Source: Brevipalpus yothersi (taxonomy: Eukaryota > Arthropoda > Arachnida > Trombidiformes > Tenuipalpidae). Taken from it: 64,000 nt of DNA. This document shows positions 22,124-34,196 of the stretch, piece by piece; position 1 is the first letter of the stretch, and the number at the start of each line of letters is the position of its first letter. A program made the translations under genes and the position numbers. Where the stretch lies: positions 24,398 through 88,397 of the forward strand of contig QZCP01000097.1 of assembly GCA_003956705.1 (NCBI GenBank). The letters are read 5' to 3'. Below the pieces are notes generated by a model, which had not been told where the DNA came from, did no database searches, and worked only from the letters and a program-made list of their open reading frames with translations.

Positions 22124-22954
22124 ATGAGTCAAGAGGGAGCCCAATCGAGTCCTTCTCCTGGACCTCGAAATGATAGTATATTTCCTCAAGATGCTTCGGC
22201 TCAAAAAGCGGAAAGAATTCGTCAAGTTAAGCGACTTTTCCAGCAAGCCAAATCGGCTGGAAAAAATCCGAGGAAAGGTGTTATGAAATTTTTTCTCCAT
22301 ATACCTTATCTGGCCACCATGATCGGAGTAGGCTGGGTTGGTTTGTGTATTGAAATACTTACAATTATGGGTTTCTATTCAATATTGGTAGCAGCCCATG
22401 TTGATAAGATCGAAGATATTAGTGAGAATAGTAATCATCGTCATGCCAAGAAAGCCTTATCATCAGTGCTACTATTAGGTAAACGTATAAGGGAAGGAGC
22501 AAGAGATGCATTGGAATATTGGAGAGAAGTGTGGAAAGGTGCTGAAGCTCATCAATATCCATTGGTTTACCTTAATGATGTAATTAATATGCTAGGATTT
22601 GAACCGGAAGTAAGAGATCTGAATAGCTCAGAGCCTCCTGCACCCGCTGAACCGTCAGAAGCTGGACCTTCTCAACCATCCAGTGAAGCTGCACAAGCAC
22701 CAGCATCAGCGGAAGGATCGACACCGGCGGAAACAGCATCTTCAACTTCAACTGCAACAACAACTGAACAGGCTCCAGCAAGGAGCGGAGGTGCTTCTGA
22801 TGATACTACTAGTGAAGGATTTGTTCCAAGTTCTAATCCATCATCGATTTCCACTGCTCTAGCACCCAATCAATCATCAGAATCAAATGCTCCAACACCT
22901 GATACATCAAATCCTCCATCCACTAGTCCGTCATCAGAATCCACTGGCAACTGA
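22124..22954 (+). CDS. Unrecognised membrane protein with Ser/Pro/Thr/Ala-rich tail
   Basis: A 276-residue product from an intronless frame; family not recognised. The reading frame is closed upstream by TAA 22046-22048, and ATG 22124 (MSQEGAQ) is the first Met. Three parts are visible. Residues 1-55 are polar and basic (QKAERIRQVKRLFQQAK). About 58-92 is strongly hydrophobic (HIPYLATMIGVGWVGLCIEI, then LTIMGFYSILVAA), enough for one long or two tightly packed membrane helices. About 93-165 is a charged amphipathic helical region (KRIREGARDALEYWREVWKGAE, then YLNDVINMLGF). From about 166 to the end (110 residues) the sequence is almost only Ser, Pro, Thr, Ala, Glu and Gln and is surely disordered. 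There is no N-terminal signal peptide. The conserved-looking middle suggests a real gene. Topology and function are unknown. Confidence 0.72.
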   Translation: MSQEGAQSSPSPGPRNDSIFPQDASAQKAERIRQVKRLFQQAKSAGKNPRKGVMKFFLHIPYLATMIGVGWVGLCIEILTIMGFYSILVAAHVDKIEDISENSNHRHAKKALSSVLLLGKRIREGARDALEYWREVWKGAEAHQYPLVYLNDVINMLGFEPEVRDLNSSEPPAPAEPSEAGPSQPSSEAAQAPASAEGSTPAETASSTSTATTTEQAPARSGGASDDTTSEGFVPSSNPSSISTALAPNQSSESNAPTPDTSNPPSTSPSSESTGN

Positions 22955-23923
22955 TGCACCCTCTTGAAGAAAATTCTTTCCATCTTCTGATACATCTTTT
23001 CACCAAAATCATGATCATATACACACCGAGAATTCATTTGAAAAGAATTGTAAAATTACAGTAATGGTAATGGGTATCTGTTTTGATTTTTTCACTCACA
23101 GCATCCTCCAAGAGAGAGAGCACATTCTCACTGTTTCAATTATTAAAGAGATTTTCTTATCGTCTATGGAAGAATTTTACATTTTTTCTAGGAAAACTTG
23201 AGATGCGAATTTTCGCTCCTAGTAGAAGATGGCGCAAGTTCCCCTATTCTGCCTGTATTCCCGGGAATCTATCAAGAATGCTAGGGAATGTTTGCGATTC
23301 CACATGGAGTTCAGATGAGCATCCTCCTTGTGAGTGTTACGTCCATCGCAATTGTGATCTTGACTCTCAGTTCGTGTGTGACTAGAAAAAGAACACGAAA
23401 AGATTGTTACTTCTGTGTGTACGGTGTGCGTTATCGAACCCGGAAGCTTGTGGATCGCATGCGAATGTGTTTGTTCCATTGATCTTTTTTGATTAACATT
23501 CCGATAGTCTTCTGAAATTCTTTTTACTGTTACTGTTCGAATTTCGTGTTCCAGTGTGTGTGTGTAATAAGGATAGATCATCCTTCAACTGTTCTCACTC
23601 TCTTTTTCGTGTTAAACTTGAACACCTTTGAGGCAAAGTTTTCCTCGTCTGCAACTGTATTCCTGCTCATCTTCTTCATCTTATTCTTCAATCGTTTAAA
23701 AGAGCATCCCAGCAAACTGACGTTCATCATCAAACGTTATCAGGATTTATTCTTTCCCACCAGAAAGTATTCCACTTTCCAGTGTGTGCGCCTAGTAATC
23801 AAATAATTGACGAATCCATTTTCTTAATTTGAAAACATACATTAACCTTCACACACGCAAATCAGATCTTCCACTTCCTAGTTCATTCATTCATTCATTC
23901 ATTCTCTCTCTCTCTCAGTCATC
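22955..23923. promoter_or_regulatory. Upstream region of the RBM24/38 gene
   Basis: About 970 bp between genes. It contains AAGATGGCGC (23226-23235, YY1/Pho-like), the perfect 12-bp palindrome ATTCCCGGGAAT (23257-23268), an (ATTC)n run at about 23884-23902, and a CT tract ending in AG at 23918. That AG forms a good splice acceptor 5 nt before the ATG, so part of this interval may be intron behind a 5' untranslated exon. Overlapping short frames are not convincing genes. Confidence 0.5.
23884..23918 (+). repeat. (ATTC)n followed by (CT)n ending in a splice-acceptor-like AG
   Basis: About five copies of ATTC run directly into about seven CT units, ending CAG at 23916-23918, immediately before the RBM24/38 start codon at 23924. 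The simple repeat looks co-opted as polypyrimidine tract or leader. Confidence 0.6.
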
Positions 23924-24686
23924 ATGTTTCAATATGTTAATCAAGTGAATTGTAGTGCAGTGAATGGTGCTAATGGTCACAACATGCAAGCATCACAAAA
24001 AGATACCACATTAACCAAAATATTTGTCGGTGGACTTCCATATCATACAACAGACAAATCATTGAAAAAATTTTTCGAATCATTCGGTGACATTGAAGAG
24101 GCAGTGGTTATCACTGATCGGCAAACCGGCAAAAGTCGTGGATATGGATTTGTGAGTATACCTTTTTACTTTCTTTTTGCATCTCACTTTTTTTCGATTA
24201 TCATTATTATCATTATTATTATTATTTCCTCTTTTATTTTTCGTAAAAGTAAACACATATGATAAATATTTATCTTTTGGAATGTGAGGCCATCTTCTTG
24301 ATGAAGGAAAGAGAGGAAAAGAGAAATATTTTCCCACTTTTTTATTGGTTAGTTTTATGTTCTTGTTCATTTGATATTTTGTTTCGATCAAAACGATTTG
24401 CAATTTGATAGCCAAAATGTTATCGTAAAACGGAAATTCGACAAGATTATTTATCTATGTTTGTTTCGATTTTTCTCCCTCTTTCTCTCTTACTATCTTT
24501 CTTTCATTCATTCATTCAATACCCGAATACCCACCCACAACCACCCACATACTCATTAGGTCACCATGGCTGATCGAGAGGCTGCTGAGAGAGCTGTCAA
24601 GGATGCCAATCCAATCATCGATGGCAGAAAGGCCAATGTTAATCTGGCATATCTTGGAGCTAAGCCTCGTAATAATGGCCAAAACG
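23924..24686 (+). CDS. RBM24: RBM24/RBM38 (SUP-12 type) RNA-binding protein, 5' part only
   Basis: Single-RRM regulator of mRNA splicing and stability, known from muscle and differentiation programmes. Two coding exons are visible: 23924-24151 and 24560-24686, joined in phase 0. The second ends in phase 1 at a consensus donor (gtaaga). Together they encode 118 residues plus one base. RNP2 (KIFVGGL, 32-38) and RNP1 (KSRGYGFV, 70-77) are intact, and the intron cuts inside RNP1 after GYGF. The RRM matches the RBM24/38 family almost residue for residue (GLPYHTTD, EEAVVITDRQTGKSRGYGF, NPIIDGRKANVNLAYLGAKPR). Met21 aligns with the start I recall for vertebrate RBM24, so the first 20 residues are an extension or Met21 is an alternative start. 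The C-terminal part is not found and should be encoded further right. RBM24 and RBM38 cannot be separated here. Confidence 0.93.
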
Positions 24687-25057
24687 GTAAGATAATAATA
24701 ACATTTTTTTCTGTTCCTCTCTCTTGCCCAAAATTACCTTCATTTAAGTGTATTATCGATTAAATCATCATCGTCATCATTGAACACAATATACATATAT
24801 AGATATACATTCAATATGAGCTATTATTAATATTATGTCTTTTGATGTTGTATGGTTTAAAAATGAAACGCTGTGTTTCATGATGACTTCTCTTTTTATG
24901 ATCTGTGTATGATTCACTGGAGTCACAGAATAGATATGAGATCATCATGTACTTATTGATAGAATTTTCCTGTCTCTCTCTTTTTCACTCTATTCAACCA
25001 TAATAGAAAGTGGTACCGACATGTAAAGTTACTAATTTAACTGGCACCAATTCTGTT

Positions 25058-25082
25058 TCTCTCTCTCTCTCTCTCTCTCTCT
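25058..25082 (+). repeat. (CT)n microsatellite
   Basis: About twelve uninterrupted CT units. Confidence 0.9.
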
Positions 25083-25371
25083 TCAAAGGAGGTAGAGAAA
25101 AATATATATCGATATTGTGGATACTTTCTCTCATCAATAGATCAATTCTGTTTCCACCTATCTTACGAATTACATTCAATTCTATTCTGTTGGTATTCTT
25201 CTTCTTCTTCCTCTTTTACTTTACTGAATCGATTTCGATTTCGATTTCATCAGCCTCAGCCAATTGCATACATACATAGACATTCTTTTTTTCGCGCTCT
25301 ACTGGCAAAAGGCATCTCTCTTTGCCTTTCTCTTTTTTGATGCAATTTTGATATATGTGCCACAAAATTTT

Positions 25372-25372
<1 letters not shown>

Positions 25373-25425
<53 letters not shown>

Positions 25426-25450
25426 TCTCTCTCTCTTCCTCTCTTCCTCT
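25373..25450 (+). repeat. (CT)n microsatellite with TTCC interruptions
   Basis: A pure CT run of about 50 bp followed by CT broken by TTCC near its right end. Confidence 0.95.
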
Positions 25451-28400
25451 ATACACACTTTTTCATGAGTATCTGTGGATGCAAGAATCGAATTCAATGC
25501 ATCATCTTCATTTTTTTGACCTCCTTTTTACATCAAACTTTTCCACTCTCAAGCATACATAGGCACACAGAGTCTGCCTTCACGCTTGTACACCTTTGAG
25601 CTCAAGTTTCTCTTCTTTTTGCTTCTTCTTCCTCGTCTTTCTTTTTGTTTTCCTCTCTTTTTTTCATCATCTTCTTATTGCTATGAAAAAAAGAGAGGAA
25701 ACTTTCTTATTTCACAGATACATATTGACATACATTCACTCACACATACAATTCTTGATTAACATGATGACGTCCATCGTGAATGATATTGTATCATGAG
25801 TTGGATAAAAAAAGAACCCTCCAAAAAAATATGATACCACTCTCATGTTTGCCTGCTTGAGAGATGTGAGGAAAAAATTGATGCTTCGAAAAAAAAATCA
25901 GTATCGAAAATAGATGGATATAAGTTCACGTAGTGGAAATATGCAATATTAATGTCAATCTCTGGTTGACTGTAATTTCAGTATATTTAAACATGTGTAT
26001 GCTCCGAAGAAAGAGGAGGAGAGAGAGAAATAGGAAGTGTTATTTTTTTCATGAATATATGAGAAGATGAAGAGAAAGTGATTCAAGAAGCGAAAATGAT
26101 AAAATGAAGATAAAGTGAATCCATAATCGATGGTAAAATTAAAACCGATATTCATTATTCTAATGGAACTTTCTTTTCCCCCAAAAAGAGAGAGATATTG
26201 GAATACTTACCAAAGCTAATTCATTGAATTGTGTGTTTGTGTGTGTAAATGTATTGAAAATCGATCGACTTTCTATGCAAAGTTACACTTACTTCCTCTT
26301 TATCCATATTCGCACACATGAACTTTTGGTAAATACACATGTATAAATATGTATATACAGTTGCTTACTTTTTGACTTGATCTTGCATGGTAGAAAATAA
26401 TTCGTAATGCTAAGAAAAGTCAGAGATAATCCAATTTGCTCGAAAGAGAAGAATATATTCTGTAAATAGAAGAGAAAATATTGGATTGAGATGAGTCAAA
26501 ATTGATAATACATAAGTGTGTGTGAGTAAATTATTGGAATACCAATAGATACGTGAAAAGGGTCAAGAATTTATTGTTTCACAGCCAGCGAGCAGAAAAA
26601 AAAACAAGTAGAACTTGTGAATCGATTTCGATCAATTTGATCAATTATTAAGGCTCGAAAACATTTAGACGAATAGAAGTCAAGATCAGAAGTAAGATTA
26701 GGCTTGCCTACCTTAGTGATGCTTGGCTCAGAAGCAAAAAAGCACAAACTACAGCTAATCTGATGGCTATATATTTGTAATTTCCACCCATTTTTCTCTC
26801 TCATCGATCACTATCATTATCTAAAATCCTACTCATAATTTATTCCTTAGCTTCTCATATGAGTACTGAATCATCAGTAAGTGGAAAAAGCTATAAAAGA
26901 TCAACTTAGCACACTAGAGTATTGGCTAAGCATCTCAACTCAGAATATTCTCTCTTCCTTTTCCTCTTCCTCTTGCTTTTATGCCAGTATAATCAGCATC
27001 TCTTAATTTCTGTCACCTACACATTTCATGCTAATGATGATGTCTAATGAAGATATACAAGTTCAAAGACCATCTCTAAAGTCAAAATCTTAAGTCTTAT
27101 GTGTTCACTGCCACAATCTGCTGTAATTAGATCACCGATGAAAGACATATGAAGTGTAATGTCTAGACCCTTTGGAATTTTCCCAATTGATTCCTTGATT
27201 CTTTGCAATAATGTAAGGATCAAGTATTTTATTTAAATCAATATTTTCTCTTATATGGTATACGCTCGTTATATAGCCATGCCCATGTATCAACCAGGAA
27301 GCGTATTACAGGCACTGAGGTGGATTGCATACTGATATCCTGGTATTCTTTTTCATCTGATTGAACATCTTTTTAATATTCTACTGGTAATAAGTTTCAA
27401 TCTAAAATGAAGTACAAAAAATTCTGGATTCTCAATTTCTATTTACTATCATTTCTTGTCTGGTTTTTCTCTCACAGTTTCTGCGAAAAAGGAGAGAAAA
27501 AAAAGAAACGAAGAGATAGAAAACCAAAATTTGTTTCCATCATTTCTTTAATTTAACCTTTTTCAGTTGAGCAATTTGATCCATCAATTTCATTTCTCAC
27601 GAGATTTCCCAATACACTTGAATAGACTTTTTTTCTACCAGAATTTGAGGAATACTAGGAAACGAATACGAAAAACTTCCAGAAATGAACCCAAATTACT
27701 TTATCTACTCAATAACTTGAAGTCTCTTTTTTTCTTCTACTCTCTTATCCTCAATATTATTGGCTTTTTCTCTTTCTCTCTCATCATTGGGAACGTAAAT
27801 GCAAATCAGATTTCAACAATTCATGTACTCAAAAGTTAGGGTCTACATCTGTAGAATAAAAGAGAGCGAGAGAAAAAGAGAGAGGTATGGTGAGAGCAGA
27901 AAAATCGAATAAAATATTTCTCTTCATTTTTCTCAATTCCAGAACTTTTATCTTACTTTCTGCTGGAATAACTTAAATAAATTTTATTGCTGTGAATGGA
28001 AAGAGAGAGAATAAAAATAATACAGTCTGCCTTTGATTTTTTTTCCTTCTCTTCATACCAATTTGCACTCTCTTTCTCTCCTAATTTTATCTTGAAAGAA
28101 AAACTGATTGAGATACTATTCAAAAATCATTGTACACACACACACACACCATAGAATATCACTTGAAGCCATCTATATTAGCATACAATCAGTATGGGTA
28201 GAATGGTATTACAATATCAATATCATTTACTGAGGGGTGAGTCCAATAAAGAAAAATAGATATTATATTTCAAAGTGGTTCACAAAATTAAAGAACACAG
28301 ACGTTCATGGTATCTTACCTCTAATTGGATACAAAATTTTTCTTGGGACATTTTGTATTCATTCATTAGCTCATCTTTCTCAATATTTAAGTATATCTAC

Positions 28401-29715
28401 ACTATCAAAGCCTTCCAAGTGGAGTACATGTTTCCCTTGACATTAAACTCAATGGAATTCATCTCTTAACTCACACAAAAATGTTTTCCCAAAAGTGAGT
28501 CACTAAGTTACCTACTTTTTTTCATGGTACATCATCATGATCATCATGATCATCTCAAGATCTTCAAAATTTGACTCCACCATAGGTTACCTTCTCCAAC
28601 CGTATATTCATATGACCCAGTGTAGTTATATGTGTCTCTCTGTGTCTGTGTGTCTATGTGTTCCCATTCACATTCAAATGAAGAAGAGAGAAGAGAGAGA
28701 AGTGATCAGTCTCTCTTATTGCAATCATCTTGCTACATGAAGTTGCACTTATCGTGTAAAGTACATCAGGTACAATATATATTGGACTACAAAGACTGAT
28801 GATGCTTGTGTGTGTTCACAGACAATTCCGATGGATCAAGACACCGGATTCTCTATCATCTTGATCTTCACAAGAAAAGAGGAATCTTGCTATTATTCTT
28901 TCTTCAAGATTTCTCGTTTCTCAATTCTCTAGTCTACAATCTGGATGGTGAAAAAGCTAGAAAAATGATGATATCCAAGAGAGAAAGTACATATATATAT
29001 GTGTGTGTGGGTATCTGTATGAACACTGGTTGTGAGAATAGAAGAAGAATAGGGTATAAGCTGGAGAATATGATAGCTCAAAAAAAGTGTATTGATAAGA
29101 ATAGGGAATACTTTGGTATTAAAGTTTGGAGTCATTATTCATCATCATTTGTAGCTGTACAATTCCAATAGAATAATGGCCTCTAAAAAATCAATCCTCT
29201 ATCGTAACACATAACACTGTTATATGAATCAAGTTCATGTATTTGGCAAAACTATTCATCAGCTTGTGTGTATTGGTATATATATTCAATCATGGGAAGA
29301 GATAGAAAGAAGAAAAGGATAAAGCTCATTCTTTCTCCAGTTGATAGAAAAAATTTTGTGTGTGTAAAATTATCTAAATATATGAACCCACACACATTCA
29401 TAAACATCTAAAATTTTGACCTTTATCCATTCAAAGTGAGAAAATGAAAAATGAAAATGACAGGATGACTAAGGAGAGGAGGAGGAAGAGAAAAAGAAGA
29501 AAAAACTCATCTTGGATTATCTATCTGGTACCTTCTATTCCAACTTTTTGCCTTACTATTCCTCTCTCTCTCTCTCTTTGCTATTGTGCTGTAGTGTTTG
29601 GAAGATACTCAAGAGGTACTTATAGTATAATCTGATCAGACATTGATGATTGATGTTTCACTTTTTTGTGTCAGTTTATCTGAGCACCTATTAAATAGAT
29701 CGCTTTGAGAAAAAG

Positions 29716-29717
<2 letters not shown>

Positions 29718-29770
<53 letters not shown>
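29718..29770 (+). repeat. (GA)n microsatellite, 53 bp
   Basis: Uninterrupted AG/GA dinucleotide tract. Confidence 0.97.
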
Positions 29771-29773
<3 letters not shown>

Positions 29774-30732
29774 TCTTCAAAAAAGTGAAAAAAGAATAAG
29801 CGTTTGAAAGATAGCTTCACCCCTTTTCTCTACCATGTACACATACCTTGGTTGCCATGAATAGCAGGAAAGAGATGGTGAATGCTTGTCTTCGAAGGAA
29901 AAGAATATACAGCAAATTTTTTGGAATCTGCTGATTTTGGAGGATTGTTCTTGGCATCAACCTTTATACCATTGAAAAAGATCTATCTTTATGGGCCATC
30001 AGTGTATGTGTGAAATGTCATCTGAGTACATGTTCTGACTCCATCGTTTTATGACCTCATTTTTGATTTACCCTTTGTGTTGGAAAAAAAACTTCCATCA
30101 TTACTGGTGATGAAAGAAAAAAATTTTGACAATTCTCAACCGAGGGGAATACTGTTCATCTGAAATTATGATCATGAAAAAACCGTCCCTATTCCATTAG
30201 AATATTATCATACCAAAATTCTAATGCAATACAACCAAGTCATCATACACACACATATTTCACCAGCTAAAAAGGTCAAGATTCAAAGGAGCATCAAAAG
30301 TGGGTGGAATAGGAAATGGTTCCTGGGATCCCAATTCCCTGTTCTTTTCTTCTACACCCAGTGAATCTACAGGAAAAAAAGAACAAATTAGCAAAAGCGT
30401 AACTGATAGAGTGGATAGATCAATGTGAAGTTGGAAAGAGAAGCTTGTTATGCATACCGATCAATGGTCAATGTCTACTGTTACCGGTGATGATCGTGAT
30501 TTTACACCAAAATTGCCACCCACTGATGGATTGTCCAGTAGTTATGCAAAAGAGAGAGGTCAAGTGGTGTATATATATATATGATACTATGGAGGAGTAA
30601 TTTGAAGAACAGGAAGAAAATAAATATATATGTATGGTCAACCTCGCTTACGTTGAGCAATGAAAAAGGCAAGAAAATAGATGAATCGGGGAACCATTGT
30701 AATTATGATGATGGACCAAGGGAGAGATATGC

Positions 30733-30735
<3 letters not shown>

Positions 30736-30791
<56 letters not shown>
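30736..30791 (+). repeat. (CT)n microsatellite, 56 bp
   Basis: Uninterrupted CT tract; it creates the Ser-Leu and Arg-Glu open frames around it. Confidence 0.97.
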
Positions 30792-30796
<5 letters not shown>

Positions 30797-31348
30797 GTCT
30801 GCTTGAGGTATCATGATAATCATTATTATCTTTCTTCATCATCAAAGAGCTGATAGAATGTTGGAGTAATAATAATACTAATTGAACAAACCAAAAGCAT
30901 CACCTAATTTACATGTTTCATTATTATTATAAATTTTTAGCTCACTTTTCTTCCCTTTCCCTTTCTCTCTCGAAAAAGAAAGGTCGAAGTTAGTGACAAG
31001 CTTGCAAAGAAATGATGAGAATACCAAATGTGCATTCTTCATCCAGTCGATGAAAAGAATTCAGCTTGTGTGGAAAGAAAAGTATCTTTTTTCTCCCTCT
31101 CTCTCTCTCTTGATTGTTCATTTTCTCTCTCCTTTTTGGGCTTTTTTTCTCATGACAAGCTTTACTTTACCAATAAATGGACACGGTCCCGTGGAGAGGA
31201 TGAAAGTGATTTGCATAAGCTCCATCATAAACGATGCACCATCGTTAACTGAATCATAGAATAAAGAGGGGTAGGTGGACCAGATTCCCTCTTTCTCATA
31301 TTCTCTCTTCTTTGATACAATTCAAAAGGAAAAATATCAAACTATGTT

Positions 31349-31349
31349 C

Positions 31350-31381
<32 letters not shown>

Positions 31382-31382
31382 T
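31349..31382 (+). repeat. (CT)n microsatellite, one interruption
   Basis: CT tract with one TTT interruption near the left end. Confidence 0.9.
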
Positions 31383-31806
31383 TGATATTTGCTCTTGTTT
31401 CTTTCTTTCCTATCATTTAGTCCCTTTTTTCAGTTCTTCTCTTTAATGGTAGTTGAATATATGTATGAAGTTACCCTGGAAACTGTGGATGCTTTCAACT
31501 TCATAAGAAGACATCCCCTAATGAAAATTTTGGTTAATTAATCAGAGGAAAATGATTCACTCTCTCTCTCTCTTCCTCTTTGTTACCGACTGTAGAACTG
31601 CTTTTTTCATCGTTTTTCTCTTTTTCGCTCTCTTCCTCTTTCATTCCTCCTCCTTTTTCATCACTGCCTCCTATTTCTCTCGTGGGAATACTTATACTTG
31701 GTGCATATGTGTTTTGTATGCTACAATCAGCATTTCGAATGGAATACTTGCAGTTAATTCACTTGGCCTGATACATTCCACTGAATCAGGATAAGGCATA
31801 CAGATG

Positions 31807-31832
31807 CACACACACACACACACACACACACA
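31807..31832 (+). repeat. (CA)13 microsatellite
   Basis: The only long CA tract in the window, unlike the dominant GA/CT class. Confidence 0.95.
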
Positions 31833-32278
31833 AAATCAAGAATATACCACGTGTATATATGTGTGTCACTATTTGAGCTGCTTGTATGAATATTCAAATA
31901 TTCTCTTTATTTTTTCTCTGCCCGATAAGCTTTCTCCAATAGACACATACACACATGCTGAGGTACCACAAAAGGCATGGATAATGTCCCAACAGAGCAA
32001 TGTAGTGCAAAATGAGGAAGAATAAAAAAGAGTAGATAATGAAAAGAACAAGAAAAAGCTTTGCATGCATGCTATACATGAATATGTATAGCTCATAGAA
32101 GAGAAGACTCCATCGACTGACTGGGTGAAGAATGAGCAAAACGAAAGGGGTGAAAAAGAATGAGAGTATGCTTGATGATGTGATGAGTGAGAGTGGATAT
32201 TCCATGCACAGAATGGTGAAAAGGGTAAGGCGGGAAATGAGGAACGTGGGATAAAAGTGGTGAAGTAAAAGAAAGAAG

Positions 32279-32284
<6 letters not shown>

Positions 32285-32328
<44 letters not shown>
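32285..32328 (+). repeat. (GA)n microsatellite preceded by GAAA units
   Basis: About 44 bp of AG repeats, with GAAAGAAG-type repeats directly on the 5' side. Confidence 0.93.
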
Positions 32329-32330
<2 letters not shown>

Positions 32331-32540
32331 AGATAAACTTCAAGGAAGCATAAAGATTGAGAGAGAGAGAGAGAAAGGCAGACTCATTAAGGATACAATC
32401 AGTCTATAACTTACAACTAATTTGCATACTTTCATGTATATACGCTTAGTGTAAAATGTGACCTCTTTGATTGATACGTTTTCGGTGAATATCACAATTT
32501 AGCATGCAGATTTGGGTAAGGATGAGGTGAAAAGCAAGAT

Positions 32541-32545
<5 letters not shown>

Positions 32546-32582
<37 letters not shown>
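32546..32582 (+). repeat. (GA)n microsatellite
   Basis: About 37 bp tract, 220 bp after the previous GA tract and in the same orientation, with a shorter one at about 32359-32376 between them. Confidence 0.95.
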
Positions 32583-32585
<3 letters not shown>

Positions 32586-34174
32586 AGAAAGCTGTAGATA
32601 AAGAGGTAGAGATTTTCTAATCTAAATGAATTGTGATTAATTCATTTTATTGGAATCATTTTTCTCTGAAAAAATTTTGTTCCTATGCACCTTGAAAAAT
32701 ACCTGGAATCCTTAATCCTTAATCATTAGAAATTTTTCTTCAAAAAATCTTCTCATTTCATGATAACATAATATCATATAGCTATTTGCATCTTAGCACA
32801 GGATATTCCTGACCTTTTCTATCATCGGAAAACATTATACCACACAATTTTGTGATGTTGATGAGTTGCCATCGTTCATATATTTATCTATCCATCATGA
32901 TATTTTCTCTCTCTCTCTCTCTCTTCATATTTTCTCTTTTCCCGTTATTCCCATCACTCTTTCATCTCATTTCAAGCATCTCTTCTGGTACTCTGAGTGA
33001 TGTTAGTTTGTCGCCTGGAACATGAAATGTGAATGATTAGGAAAATTGGATGATACGTGCGATGATCACTTATGCTCACTATATGTACACAGGCACTCAC
33101 AAACAATCTCATGGTTATCAGATTTTAACACCATGTAAATGTATCTCATCATAAATTCTACCGTATTCATGATTAGATGCAAGATTCACTTGGGATACTC
33201 TTCGAAAAATTTGAGCGAGCACACTTACTCATTCAACAATCGCGAGATGCTGATAATCTGCATCTCACTTGCCTCACAAGTCAGTATTGTTTTACAGCTT
33301 CCCTTTTTCCAACTGTTTTGCTTACTTTTTCTAAATCAAATATAACAGCTGATTATCACAAAATAAGGTGAGAAAATCGAATCAAGAGAGAGTGAAGATA
33401 GAATGAATGATATATTGACTTGCCTCCTTTCTCTCTCTCTCTCTCTCTCTATCTTTCTGGGATGTCCCAATGGACTTTAAGAGAAAGTATTGCATGAGAA
33501 GTCAGAAAGTAAATGACATTGGCAAAGATATATGTATATGGAAGAAATACTGAACAGAATACAAGAGCCTAACAATCTAGATTGCAAAAGATATTCACAT
33601 CTCAGTTGTCATGAACATGTATAATATACTGAAGAACTTTTATCAGGCCTCTTTTCTCTCTCTCTCTCTTTCTCATAGAATTTGCGTGCCACCAGTTTTT
33701 CCTCATTTACAATTCATCCACAGAATATATGAGCCTCACCTGATGATGTGCCTCTTATGCAATATCATCATTTGTACAATTTTCATTCATTCTCTTCTTA
33801 TTCTCATTCTCTCCATCTCAGAAGCAAAATGAGAACATTATTCTACCTTGAGAATTTTCTCTCTCTCTCTTTCTCTTCATTCTCTTTATTTGCTATCTTT
33901 ACGAATCTCTTTAATCAACATTCTCATTCATTCAGATCCACAACAGAATGATGATTATGAGCTCCAGTAAATCCGCCATCCGTGTTCGTTTGTGTGTGTG
34001 TATGTATATAAATAAGAGTGAATAATGTATCCCCATGAATTGATGATTCTATTTTGGGGAATTGAATTCCCTTGAAAAAAAGTTCTCAATGGAAAAAAAT
34101 AGATTCTTTTGTATCCTTTCAATCGTGCTCATTTGAGCTCAACAGAGAGTAGAGCACATTTTGTGCTGGTAAAT

Positions 34175-34196
34175 CATATATATATATATATATATA
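34175..34196 (+). repeat. (TA)n microsatellite
   Basis: About ten alternating AT units. Confidence 0.9.

Larger units (their letters stand above)
24687..29700. other. Non-coding desert, segment 1 (intron or intergenic)
   Basis: Starts at the donor of RBM24/38 exon 2. AT-rich DNA with CT tracts at 25058-25082 and 25373-25450. If exon 2 were read through, the frame would stop at 24761-24763. I found no exon in phase 1 that continues the RBM24/38 protein. Open frames of 60-120 codons here are repetitive Leu/Ser/Phe or Arg/Glu sequence from pyrimidine or purine runs. Confidence 0.55.

Noticed and set aside
23441..23470. Possible tRNA-like segment (ATCGAACCC)
   Set aside because: No acceptor stem or D-arm can be paired around it.
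25216..25497. Arg-Glu and Ser-Leu repeat proteins at GA/CT tracts
   Set aside because: Direct translations of dinucleotide repeats; the same pattern recurs at every tract.
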